Assembly: GCA_027886925.1 (NCBI GenBank)
Contig: JAPCJN010000001.1
Coordinates: 1-20,081, forward strand
DNA: 20,081 bases
From: Nitrososphaerota archaeon
Lineage (GTDB): Archaea > Thermoproteota > Nitrososphaeria > Nitrososphaerales > UBA183
Reading direction: 5' to 3'
Positions within the stretch are counted from its first letter, which is position 1; the number at the start of each line of letters is the position of its first letter. The position numbers and the translations under genes were made by a program. The notes under the pieces were generated by a model, which saw only the letters and a list, made by a program, of their open reading frames with translations, was not told where the DNA came from and made no database searches. Shown piece after piece: positions 1-9,468 of the stretch.

Positions 1-674
1 GTCGTCTCGTTGAGAAGGGTGAAGGTGGCGAACGTAATTCCTCCCGGTTTCAAGACGCGCCTCGTCTCAGAGAGATAGTTCGGGATCTCCTCGGGGAGCA
101 TGTGCGTGTACACGGACCCGGCGAACACAAAGTCAAACTTGTCGTCAGGATAAGGGAAGGCAAGTTTGGAAGCGCTCGAATCGCCCGAAGGGTTGTATCT
201 TTGGCTGAAGGTGTCGGTCGCCCGGAAGCGGAAGTTGGGGAACCGCGGTGTTATCTCTTTCTGACACCACTCCACCGGCTTCCTCGAGGCATCGAATCCC
301 TCGTATCCCGCGTTGGAGTCAAAATATTTGGTCAGCACGCTGGCGATCCTGCCGCAACCACAACCGATATCGAGGAATTTGGCGTCCGGGCGAAGGCCCG
401 CAAGCTCGCGGAAGGCCGCGACATTCTCTTCCCCGGCGAACTTGAAGAGCCGAGGGTCGAGGAACGGCCCGATGTGCAACCTGATCCGCAGCGGCGGGGT
501 GAGGTAGTCGTCTGCGTGCCTCCATCCCAACAGCCTTTCGCACGCGTTTGTCAAACGGTCGAAGAGGCGGGTCATCCCGGGAAGTGCTGATCTCGGGATC
601 ACCCTCTTGGCGAAGCCGATAAGGTACCCGGCCACCTTCGAGGTCGTCTCAGCGACGTGAGTCCCGCCGGTCAA
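1..674 (-). CDS. Class I SAM-dependent methyltransferase, C-terminus beyond the left edge
   Basis: The minus strand is open from about 700 to base 1 with no stop, so the 3' end of the gene lies outside the window. The translation has the glycine-rich SAM motif FLDIGCGCGR near residue 100 (counting from TTG at 674), then YEGFDAS, WCQKEITPRFPNF and FDFVFAGSVYTHML, and ends in YLSETRRVLKPGG. That order is typical of class I (Rossmann-fold) methyltransferases. The substrate cannot be read from this. The start is uncertain. No ATG or GTG lies near the upstream gene's stop; TTG at 674 is preceded by a G-rich GGGGGAG about 11 bases upstream. An in-frame GTG is at 635 and the first ATG at 575, just inside the protein. 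The gene starts only a few bases after the neighbouring methyltransferase stops, so the two are probably co-transcribed and may modify the same class of molecule (inference). Family confident, start and target not. Confidence 0.8.
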   Translation of the reverse strand, partial: MTGGTHVAETTSKVAGYLIGFAKRVIPRSALPGMTRLFDRLTNACERLLGWRHADDYLTPPLRIRLHIGPFLDPRLFKFAGEENVAAFRELAGLRPDAKFLDIGCGCGRIASVLTKYFDSNAGYEGFDASRKPVEWCQKEITPRFPNFRFRATDTFSQRYNPSGDSSASKLAFPYPDDKFDFVFAGSVYTHMLPEEIPNYLSETRRVLKPGGITFATFTLLNET

Positions 675-678
675 GACG

Positions 679-1515
679 TCACGCGCTCCCCCGTTCCGAG
701 ACTAGGTCGATTATCTTCCCCCCGCCGTAGTTGCGGCCGCATTTACTGCAGTGGCCCTCGGTGGTCGCTATTCTTCCTCCGCAGATGCACCTCACGCTGG
801 GCACACGAGAATCGTTCGCTCCGCTCTTCTTTTCGATTCTGAACCTGACGAAAAGCATCCGTTTGATCGGCCACAACCTGCCCGTCATGACGTCGAGCGT
901 CGAGAGCGGCGAAAAACGCCTGAACTTTCGCCCGATTCTGTTGTCGAACACCCCAACGCCCCGTATCTCGACGCGCCTGAGGGAGTCACTGCCGTATCGC
1001 GACAGGGGAGTCGTGTAGACCCTGTGGCCTTGAGGGGTCGTCCAGGCAAGAGAGTGCTGAGTGACTCCGCCATATCCAGTGAACCTCTCATTCGCGATGC
1101 CGAGCACGAATGTCCCTCCGTTCCTCCCAACTCGTGAGACCTCCGCGAGGAGTCTGTCTGGCCACGGGATGTGTTGCATCACCCTTACCAAGGTGATAAA
1201 GTCGAACGTGTTGTCCTCGAAAGGCAGCGTGTTCAGGGTGCACCTCACCATCGTCGTCTTCTTCAGCGAAGACGACGCCCTTCTCAAGTTGCTCAGAGAA
1301 TAGTCGAGCATGAAGACGCTCTGGAAGTAAGGCTCGAGAACCTTGGTGATCCGACCATACCCGCCACCGAGGTCGAGCGCGCTCTCTCGCGGCGTCGAGC
1401 TCGCAGCCCATCTCCTCACCAGCTCCTTCTCCGCCCAGTCTTCGACGTCCCGTCCTTGCCACACTGTGGAGTAATCGTAGGTCTCATAGTCCGGAATCTC
1501 AAGTGACAATACCAT
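679..1515 (-). CDS. SAM-dependent methyltransferase with C-terminal zinc ribbon
   Basis: A 278-residue protein. Residues 46-55 (ALDLGGGYGR) are the SAM-binding motif I, followed by VFMLDYS, and by FDFITLVRVMQHIPW near residues 104-118, the post-motif typical of class I methyltransferases. The C-terminal 40 residues carry Cys243, Cys245, Cys256 and Cys259 (CxC...CxxC), which fits a small zinc ribbon (inference from spacing). Such ribbons sometimes help bind a protein or nucleic acid partner, but the substrate is unknown. The ATG at 1515 gives a natural N-terminus. A TATA-like CCTTTATCC lies about 50 bases upstream (near 1560-1568), so a short leader is possible. The stop is 4 bases from the TTG start proposed for the next methyltransferase. 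The gene follows the nucleotidyltransferase-like gene after 98 bases on the same strand. Confidence 0.85.
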   Translation of the reverse strand: MVLSLEIPDYETYDYSTVWQGRDVEDWAEKELVRRWAASSTPRESALDLGGGYGRITKVLEPYFQSVFMLDYSLSNLRRASSSLKKTTMVRCTLNTLPFEDNTFDFITLVRVMQHIPWPDRLLAEVSRVGRNGGTFVLGIANERFTGYGGVTQHSLAWTTPQGHRVYTTPLSRYGSDSLRRVEIRGVGVFDNRIGRKFRRFSPLSTLDVMTGRLWPIKRMLFVRFRIEKKSGANDSRVPSVRCICGGRIATTEGHCSKCGRNYGGGKIIDLVSERGSA

Positions 1516-1613
1516 CCCAGCCCCCGATCGCTCCTCTCGAGCGCCCCCAATGTGGGCCTCCCTTTATCCTCGCTCGCGTCGGTTGCGTCTTCTATCATGT
1601 CCTTATGGCTTGG

Positions 1614-2585
1614 CTAACGAGCATGAAGGGGGCTGTACATCCGCCTTATTTTCTTGTATTTGTTCGACTCGTAGACACAGTGATCCGCCCCGATGTCTGT
1701 CGTGAAAATAGGCTCGATCCGCCCTTCCTTCGCGAACCTCCTGTTCAAAAGCCACGCTTTGAGCAAGATGTAAGAGCCAAGGGTTGCGCACAGAAAGGAG
1801 TTGACGACCTTCCGCCACGGGTTGCTCGCGCTGCTCCCTACTCGGCTCCTGTCCGCTGTCCCGCCGTCGTGGCCCGGCTCCTTGAGGAGCGTAGACTCGA
1901 TCCGCATGCGATATAGTCTGGGGAAGAAACTGTCCATCCATGGGGCACTCCTCAGGGCCGCGTTGTAGACGCCGATTCCCCTCACGACCTTGGATGTGAG
2001 TACGTCGCGGGCAAATATGGCATCTTGGGGCTTCCTGAACTCCCTCTCGGCCCATCCTTCGTCCATGATGAAGCTGAAGCAGAGCTGCGGCGTCACCTTC
2101 CGCATCGCCCCATAGACCCTCGCCTTTACGAGGGACTCTAGCATGAAAATCCACATCGCGTCCCTTTTTGTGATGCAGAACAGGTCGATGTCGTCCTTCG
2201 CGCCCGCAGAGAGATATGAACTAGTCCCGCCGACGGCGACGAGGCTGGCCCTATCGCCCAGCAACCTGGCGAAGTCGTTCGCCGCCGTGAGGTTGGAGAT
2301 CGCTCTTCTCTTGCTCTCTACCTGTTCCTGGATTGCTTTTTCGACCTGCTGTGACTCCGGATCATCTGGTTTTCCGATTATGTACCCGGAGGAGAAAACC
2401 AGGTTCGACCTGAGCTGGGGACTGGCTCTGAGTGCCTCTTCGACCTCGGCCTCACTGGCATCGACCGCAGTCAGCTGGAGGAGGTCATCCATCGACAGAA
2501 AGCTGCCGTTTGCTCTAGCTATGTTGCAATAGGTTTCAATCTCCTTGACCAGCTCCTCTTCCTCCCTCGTCCCCAGTTTTTGCAT
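1614..2585 (-). CDS. Nucleotidyltransferase-fold protein of unknown substrate
   Basis: A 323-residue protein starting at ATG 2585. Residues 119-134 contain GGTSSYLSAG followed by KDDIDLF, matching the nucleotidyltransferase-fold pattern of a GG/GS turn followed by a DxD pair (Asp132 and Asp134), which normally hold the metal and NTP. The first 95 residues are helical and charged and may be a winged-helix-like domain (inference). Similar proteins, often annotated only as nucleotidyltransferase-domain proteins, are known to me from archaea and uncultured bacteria; their substrate is not established. A hydrophobic stretch near the C-terminus (SFLCATLGSYILLKAWLL) may be a membrane contact or buried helix. 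The open frame continues upstream to 3506, but that part is antisense to the PLD-like gene and is not coding. A weak TATA-like CTTAAATG (minus strand, 2626-2633) lies 44 bases upstream. Two methyltransferase genes follow on the same strand. Confidence 0.75.
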   Translation of the reverse strand: MQKLGTREEEELVKEIETYCNIARANGSFLSMDDLLQLTAVDASEAEVEEALRASPQLRSNLVFSSGYIIGKPDDPESQQVEKAIQEQVESKRRAISNLTAANDFARLLGDRASLVAVGGTSSYLSAGAKDDIDLFCITKRDAMWIFMLESLVKARVYGAMRKVTPQLCFSFIMDEGWAEREFRKPQDAIFARDVLTSKVVRGIGVYNAALRSAPWMDSFFPRLYRMRIESTLLKEPGHDGGTADRSRVGSSASNPWRKVVNSFLCATLGSYILLKAWLLNRRFAKEGRIEPIFTTDIGADHCVYESNKYKKIRRMYSPLHAR

Positions 2586-2625
2586 CGAACCGAATCTGCC
2601 TTTGGTCTTGAAACACCGCCTGCCA

Positions 2626-2633
2626 CATTTAAG
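2626..2633 (-). promoter_or_regulatory. Possible TATA box for the nucleotidyltransferase-like gene
   Basis: The minus-strand sequence CTTAAATG is centred 44 bases before the ATG at 2585, allowing a leader of roughly 18 bases. No clear Shine-Dalgarno site is seen. Weak call based only on AT content and spacing. Confidence 0.3.
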
Positions 2634-2769
2634 GGTAATCCCTGGCCGTTCATTCGGGTGCGGCTCAATAACTAGCGCTACAGGACTGACGACAACAGCA
2701 ACAACAGCTCGGCGAGGGCTCCGTGCATCCAAGAGACGTTGGGTTCGAGTGAGACCGCACACCAATAAG

Positions 2770-2777
2770 TAATTATC
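2770..2777 (+). promoter_or_regulatory. TATA-like box of the PLD-like membrane protein gene
   Basis: TAATTATC is centred about 32 bases before the ATG at 2805, so transcription would begin within a few bases of the start codon. There is no Shine-Dalgarno site before this ATG, which fits a leaderless or nearly leaderless mRNA. Confidence 0.5.
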
Positions 2778-2804
2778 ATCGAGGTCGATTAGGGCGTTCT
2801 TCGC

Positions 2805-3518
2805 ATGGGCCTCGACATCAACTCGCTCTTGCTGCTGACGGAGCTCATATTGCTCGTCCCCACGCTGTTGCTGCTTGTGCTGGGGAGGCGGGAAGAGAAG
2901 GGGAGGAGCCACCTTTTGCAGGAGATGGCCCGGACGGCCAAGATGCTCTCGAGGCAGGAATATTTCAGCTACGTCTTGCTGGGCATGCAGACAGCGACGA
3001 AATCGATCCGCGGCTCGATCAAGGGCTCGCCGCCCTCCAACGCCGAGCAAGAGCAGTTCGTCGAGAAGGTCATCGACCAGATCAGGCTGGCGAAGGAAAG
3101 GAGCGTCGTAGTCCAGTACCTGATGCCAAAGGCGACGGCGAGGCTCAGCGTCGCCTACAGATACAGGGAGGCAGGGGCGGAGGTGAGGTTCCACCCGAGC
3201 CTCGTCGTGAGCGACTTTAGGTATACGGTCGTCGACGGCAAGTACAACGTGATCGGGCTTCCCAGCGCGGTCGCGGAAAACGCCCATACCGGGGAGGGCT
3301 ACATGATAGCCTCCGAAGGGCTTGCCGAGATGTTCCTGAACCAGTTCTCTGACAAGTGGTCCGAGGCTATGGACTACGACAGGTACTCGAGGTCTGTCCT
3401 CTCCGAGATGACCCAAAAGGTCACTAACATCTCCGTTGCGCTTCTCGCCACGGAGCTCAACATCCCCGTCACCGAGGTCAGAAGGCTCCTCGTTCCCGGT
3501 CAGCAACCTAGTCCTTGA
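2805..3518 (+). CDS. Membrane-anchored phospholipase D-like protein with possible C-terminal HTH
   Basis: A 237-residue protein. Residues 6-27 are a single hydrophobic helix followed by RREEKGR, which suggests an N-terminal anchor with the rest in the cytoplasm (positive-inside rule). Residues 40-185 resemble the PLD-like fold: a helix LARRIRL-like stretch (QIRLAKERSVVVQYLMP), then YRYREAGAEVRFHP, FRYTVVDGKYNVIG and EGYMIASEGLAEMFLNQFSDKW. The catalytic HxK motif of true phospholipases D is absent, so an enzymatic role is doubtful. PLD-like domains without HxK occur in archaeal regulators of the TrmB type as sensor domains. Residues 208-230 (ISVALLATELNIPVTEVRRLL) look like a helix-turn-helix. 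A membrane-tethered sensor or regulator is therefore an inference. It is convergent with the phosphoesterase gene (18 bases between stops). Confidence 0.65.
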   Translation: MGLDINSLLLLTELILLVPTLLLLVLGRREEKGRSHLLQEMARTAKMLSRQEYFSYVLLGMQTATKSIRGSIKGSPPSNAEQEQFVEKVIDQIRLAKERSVVVQYLMPKATARLSVAYRYREAGAEVRFHPSLVVSDFRYTVVDGKYNVIGLPSAVAENAHTGEGYMIASEGLAEMFLNQFSDKWSEAMDYDRYSRSVLSEMTQKVTNISVALLATELNIPVTEVRRLLVPGQQPSP

Positions 3519-6308
<2,790 letters not shown>

Positions 6309-6312
6309 CGCG

Positions 6313-7326
6313 ATGAACGCGAGTCGTGCGACGGAGAAAACGGACCTCTCGGTGAGCGCGACCCCGAGGGCGAACGCAGGGCATGGCGGCCTGGGAGCGC
6401 CCGCTTTCCAGATGCACGGCGCAATGAGGCTGGGAGCGCCGACATTGCGCATCCGTGACCTTCCCACGGCCTTGCGGTTCTACACGAACGTGATGGGCCT
6501 TCGCATCGGGGGCAAGGGAAGGGACCGAAACGACGACCTTGAGACCGTCGAGCTCGGCTTCGGGGGCAATCCGGCGGAGCCTCTCCTTGTCCTCAAGGGA
6601 GATCAGGGTGCGAAGCAGCCTCCCAAAGGGGCCGCAGGACTCTACCACTACGCCTTCCTCGTCCCCGACAGGAAGAGCCTGGCATCGACTTTCGTGGCGT
6701 TAGGAGAGAAGGGGTTGCAATACGAGGGCTTCGCCGACCACCAGGTGAGCGAGTCTCTGTACCTGCACGACGTCGAGAGGAACGGGATCGAAATCTACGC
6801 GGACAGGCCCAGGAGCCAGTGGCCGGAGTGGAGAAAGATCTCGGCGGAGTTCGCCGCCACGGGGGACGCCTCCCTCATCGCCCCCCTGACACAACCTCTG
6901 GACATCGATTCCGTCCTCGCGCAGCTGAGCGCGAGGGAAAAGACGAGCCCATCTGCCTTCCCGAGGGGGGCCAGGATCGGCCACGTCCACCTCCGGGTCA
7001 CGAACCTGGAAAGGTCGGTGAGATTCTACAACGAGAAGCTCGGACTGGACATCATGATGAACCTAGGGCCTATTGGTGCGGCCTTCCTGTCTGCTGGAGG
7101 GTACCACCACCATTTCGGTTTGAACACCTGGCACAGCCTAGGCGGCAGCCCTCACAGAGAGGGAGAAGCGGGCCTCGAGGAGGTCAAGGTCATCGTGCCC
7201 GACAAGGGCGTCCTCAAGGCCCTGGAGGGGCAGTTCGACGATCCTCTGACGGAAAAAGGGGCTATGATAGTCAGAGATCCAGACGGGGCGCGCATATCGA
7301 TCGTAGCTGCAACCCCGGAAAGCTGA
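6313..7326 (+). CDS. Two-domain VOC-family protein, CatE-like (extradiol dioxygenase/glyoxalase superfamily)
   Basis: A 337-residue protein with two vicinal-oxygen-chelate domains. The N-terminal domain (about 36-170) has GLYHYAFLVPDR (His112) and SESLYLHDVERNGIEIYADRP (Glu160). The C-terminal domain (about 220-335) has RIGHVHLRV (His224, His226) and AGGYHHHFGLNTW (His265-267). This motif set matches Bacillus CatE, annotated as a catechol-2,3-dioxygenase, so a metal-dependent ring-cleaving or related enzyme is possible. The true substrate is unknown. In the second domain the usual terminal Glu is replaced (RDPDGARISIV). The first 35 residues are low-complexity and lie before the fold. An internal ATG at 6412 is an alternative start, but the Shine-Dalgarno site favours 6313. 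Coupled to the Cdc48 gene upstream; no aromatic-degradation genes are nearby. Confidence 0.82.
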   Translation: MNASRATEKTDLSVSATPRANAGHGGLGAPAFQMHGAMRLGAPTLRIRDLPTALRFYTNVMGLRIGGKGRDRNDDLETVELGFGGNPAEPLLVLKGDQGAKQPPKGAAGLYHYAFLVPDRKSLASTFVALGEKGLQYEGFADHQVSESLYLHDVERNGIEIYADRPRSQWPEWRKISAEFAATGDASLIAPLTQPLDIDSVLAQLSAREKTSPSAFPRGARIGHVHLRVTNLERSVRFYNEKLGLDIMMNLGPIGAAFLSAGGYHHHFGLNTWHSLGGSPHREGEAGLEEVKVIVPDKGVLKALEGQFDDPLTEKGAMIVRDPDGARISIVAATPES

Positions 7327-7370
7327 TTCTTACTTCGCAGGTATTCCACCGCTAGATAGCTTCGAACCCC

Positions 7371-7377
7371 TTATAGG
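7371..7377 (+). promoter_or_regulatory. TATA-like box of the alpha/beta hydrolase gene
   Basis: TTATAGG is centred 27 bases before the ATG at 7401, the spacing expected for leaderless transcription. It supports ATG 7401 over the in-frame TTG at 7392. Confidence 0.6.
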
Positions 7378-7400
7378 TCGCGGGACGAGCATTGTGTCGA

Positions 7401-8258
7401 ATGCCAGTCATCGACGTCGGAGGCGTCTCGCTCTATTACGAGATGACCGGAAATGGCGAGCCGATGGTCTTCTCCCACGGGATCCCGACCGACTACCGGG
7501 CGTGGAAATCCCAGGTGGAGGCATTCTCAAGTGGGTACTCAACCATAGCCTACAGCAGGCGCTACGCCGCCCCGAACGACCGGAAAGGCGACGTGACAGA
7601 CAGCACGATCGAGAACAACGCGGCCGACCTGGGAGGCCTAATCGAGAACCTCGGCCTCGGCCCGGTGCACCTTGTGGGGCATTCTTACGGAGGGTTCATC
7701 GCCGCATACCTCGCCGCAGACCTACCCGACATGGTCCGCACCTTGGTCTTGGTCGAGCCAGCCATCGCGACCCTTCTGGTGGAGAACCCGAACAGCGCCG
7801 GCCAGATGCTCTCGCTGCTCCTCCGAAGCCCCTCCGTGGCCCTCTCGGCGAGAAGGTTCCAGTCCGGCTCCTTGACTCCCTCCCTGAGAGCCCTCGACGC
7901 AGGCCAGTATGAAAGGGCCGCCCAGCTCAACGTGGACGGCATCCAGGACAAGGCTGGTGCTTTCGCGGCTTTGCCTGAGGAGGAGAGGAAGATGATGGTG
8001 GACGACGCGAAGACCGTCGCCGAGCTCAGGACGAGGCTCCCGGCGTCCAAAGCACGGATGGCAAAAATATCGTGCCGGACGCTGGTGGTCAACGGCGAGC
8101 AGAGCGCCCTCTGGCTCAGGCGCATAGGCGAGCTGACCGCCAGCGCAATCAAGAACTGCGACATGGTCAAGATACCCGGCGCGAGGCACTTCCCCCAGTT
8201 CGAGAACGCGCCCGAGTTCAACAAGCACGTCCAGGCGTTCGTATCGAAAGGAAGCTGA
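7401..8258 (+). CDS. Alpha/beta hydrolase
   Basis: A 285-residue protein of the alpha/beta-hydrolase fold. The oxyanion-loop motif VFSHGIPTDYRAW follows the first strands; the nucleophile elbow is GHSYGG with Ser95. The late His lies in PGARHFPQFENAPEF, the usual place for the catalytic histidine next to the C-terminus. The middle cap region (about residues 125-210) is helical. Esterase, lactonase or thioesterase activity cannot be told apart from sequence. It has its own TATA-like box, so it is probably a separate transcription unit from the VOC gene 74 bases upstream. It converges on menC with a single base between stop codons, and GAAGATCTTC (8265-8274) is a palindrome just inside menC. 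Because the men locus lacks a DHNA-CoA thioesterase, a role in that step is conceivable but unsupported. Confidence 0.85.
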   Translation: MPVIDVGGVSLYYEMTGNGEPMVFSHGIPTDYRAWKSQVEAFSSGYSTIAYSRRYAAPNDRKGDVTDSTIENNAADLGGLIENLGLGPVHLVGHSYGGFIAAYLAADLPDMVRTLVLVEPAIATLLVENPNSAGQMLSLLLRSPSVALSARRFQSGSLTPSLRALDAGQYERAAQLNVDGIQDKAGAFAALPEEERKMMVDDAKTVAELRTRLPASKARMAKISCRTLVVNGEQSALWLRRIGELTASAIKNCDMVKIPGARHFPQFENAPEFNKHVQAFVSKGS

Positions 8259-8259
8259 A

Positions 8260-9372
8260 CTAGAAGATCTTCCAGCTCTTCACGGTCGCCTTTGCAAGAA
8301 AGGCCCTGTCCAGCTCGACTCCTGCGCCAGGCCCCGCGTTCGGGCTGATCCTGCCGGCCTCCATCACGAACGGGTTCCTGACGATGTCCCTCTCCCAGTA
8401 GCGGTCGTTCGGCGAGGTGTCTCCGGGATAGTCGAAGAGCTCCTGCGACGCGAGCGCGACGTTGAACGCCCTCCCGACGCCCGTCTCCAGCATCCCGCCG
8501 ACCCAGGCGTGACACCTCTCCTTCCTCGTAGTCCGAGCTATCTCCATGGCGGCGCTGATGCCGCCGACCCGACCAGGCTTGACGTTGATGACACTCGCCG
8601 CGCCAATCTCCAGCGCCTGCCTCGCCCTCTCAGTCGTCGTTATCGACTCGTCCAAGCAGATAGGCGTCGAGACTTTCTTGGCCAGCTCTGCGTGGTCGAG
8701 GATGTCGTCGAATCCAAGCGGCTGCTCAAGATATTGGAGGTCGAACCTGTCTATCCTCCTCAGCTCCGCCAAGTCCTTCTGGATGTCGAAGCATCCGTTT
8801 GCGTCTGCGCTCAAAGGAGCCTCCGGAAACCTGTCCCTCGCGGCCTTCAGAATCTCGTGCCCTCTTCCCTTCTCTATCTTGACCTTTACGCGCTTGTATC
8901 CGCGGTCCAGGGCCGCGCCGATTCGGTCGACCATGACCTCCGTCTTTGCTATTCCTAGCGAGACGCCGGCCTCCGCATATCCTCTGGGGCGGCCCATAGC
9001 CTCTGCCAACGGGCGGCCGTCGCTCTTCGCGCGGTAGTCCCAGAGAAGCATCTCGACCGAGGCCTTGGACATCTGGTGGTCCCTGATCCGGTTGACCCGT
9101 CCCACGAACTCCTCGGGGGCGGGCGGGCGCTCTCCTTTGACGGCCTCCCCCAGAAAGTCCTTGATGAGATGAAGCGCGATGGAGTTGTCCTCGTGCCCGT
9201 AGCGGAGGTCCTCGTCTGTGGTGCATTCCGAGACCGCTTCGATCCCGTCCCCCCCGTCTAGCTCGAGGATCAGCGCGTTCCTTCGAGACTCCGTGCCGTA
9301 GCTCGACGAAAAAGGGTCGAGGAGGGGCAGTCTGACGAGCGTGACTTTGAGACTCAAATGCCTTGGTCTCAT
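8260..9372 (-). CDS. menC: o-Succinylbenzoate synthase (enolase superfamily)
   Basis: A 370-residue enolase-superfamily enzyme. It shows the KxK pair in RVKVKIE (Lys163 and Lys165), three metal ligands Asp190 (SADANG), Glu216 (YLEQPLGFDD) and Asp241 (CLDES), and Lys265 on the opposite side (NVKPGRVGG). This is the arrangement of o-succinylbenzoate synthase and N-succinylamino-acid racemase, which dehydrates SHCHC to o-succinylbenzoate in menaquinone synthesis. The family is catalytically promiscuous (OSBS, dipeptide epimerase, racemase), so the name rests largely on position: it is divergent from menFDHBEA, which otherwise lacks menC. The ATG at 9372 is preceded by GAGGAAGA and, about 21 bases upstream, by a TATA-like minus-strand CATTAAAG (9389-9396). 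Confidence 0.85.
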   Translation of the reverse strand: MRPRHLSLKVTLVRLPLLDPFSSSYGTESRRNALILELDGGDGIEAVSECTTDEDLRYGHEDNSIALHLIKDFLGEAVKGERPPAPEEFVGRVNRIRDHQMSKASVEMLLWDYRAKSDGRPLAEAMGRPRGYAEAGVSLGIAKTEVMVDRIGAALDRGYKRVKVKIEKGRGHEILKAARDRFPEAPLSADANGCFDIQKDLAELRRIDRFDLQYLEQPLGFDDILDHAELAKKVSTPICLDESITTTERARQALEIGAASVINVKPGRVGGISAAMEIARTTRKERCHAWVGGMLETGVGRAFNVALASQELFDYPGDTSPNDRYWERDIVRNPFVMEAGRISPNAGPGAGVELDRAFLAKATVKSWKIF

Positions 9373-9419
9373 TCTTCCTCGCTGGCGGCTTTAATGTTTG
9401 GTCCAGAGCTCTCCACAAA

Positions 9420-9427
9420 CGCTTAAT
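9420..9427 (+). promoter_or_regulatory. TATA-like element of the menF-A operon
   Basis: CGCTTAAT lies about 45 bases before the ATG at 9469, giving a predicted transcription start near 9450 and a leader of about 18 bases. It abuts the palindrome at 9427-9444. Confidence 0.5.
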
Positions 9428-9444
9428 ACCACTGACCAGTGGTA
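9427..9444. promoter_or_regulatory. 18-bp palindrome, candidate operator between menC and menF
   Basis: TACCACTG-AC-CAGTGGTA is a perfect 8-bp inverted repeat around a 2-base centre. It lies immediately downstream of a TATA-like element and upstream of the predicted start of the menF operon, where a bound dimer would block the transcription machinery. It also lies about 55 bases upstream of menC. A dimeric repressor or regulator site is an inference; the regulator is not encoded next to it. Confidence 0.6.
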
Positions 9445-9468
9445 ATTGCAAAGACGGAAGAAAAGACG

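Larger units (their letters stand above)
2586..2804. other. Divergent intergenic region with CAA/CAG-rich tract and a long inverted repeat
   Basis: This is the longest gene-free stretch in the window (219 bases), between the divergent nucleotidyltransferase-like and PLD-like genes. It holds a TATA-like element on each side, a low-complexity CAACAGCAACAACAGC tract near 2694-2709, and a GTGCGG (2658-2663) / CCGCAC (2755-2760) inverted pair about 90 bases apart, with GGTTCGAGT at 2742-2750. It superficially resembles a tRNA but fails basic pairing tests. No open frame in it looks coding. Confidence 0.6.

Noticed and set aside
2658..2764. Possible tRNA gene (GTGCGG...GGTTCGAGT...CCGCACACCA)
   Set aside because: The T-stem cannot form around TTCGAGT (TTGGG does not pair with GAGAC and the invariant G53-C61 pair is absent), only 3 bases separate loop and acceptor strand, and no D-arm or anticodon arm is seen.
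2586..3506. Long upstream extension of the nucleotidyltransferase reading frame
   Set aside because: It is antisense to the PLD-like gene, has low-complexity Arg/His/Gln composition and no recognisable domain. The natural start is ATG 2585.
8265..8274. GAAGATCTTC palindrome as a terminator
   Set aside because: It is within the last codons of menC, has no loop and no following T-run. It is probably incidental.
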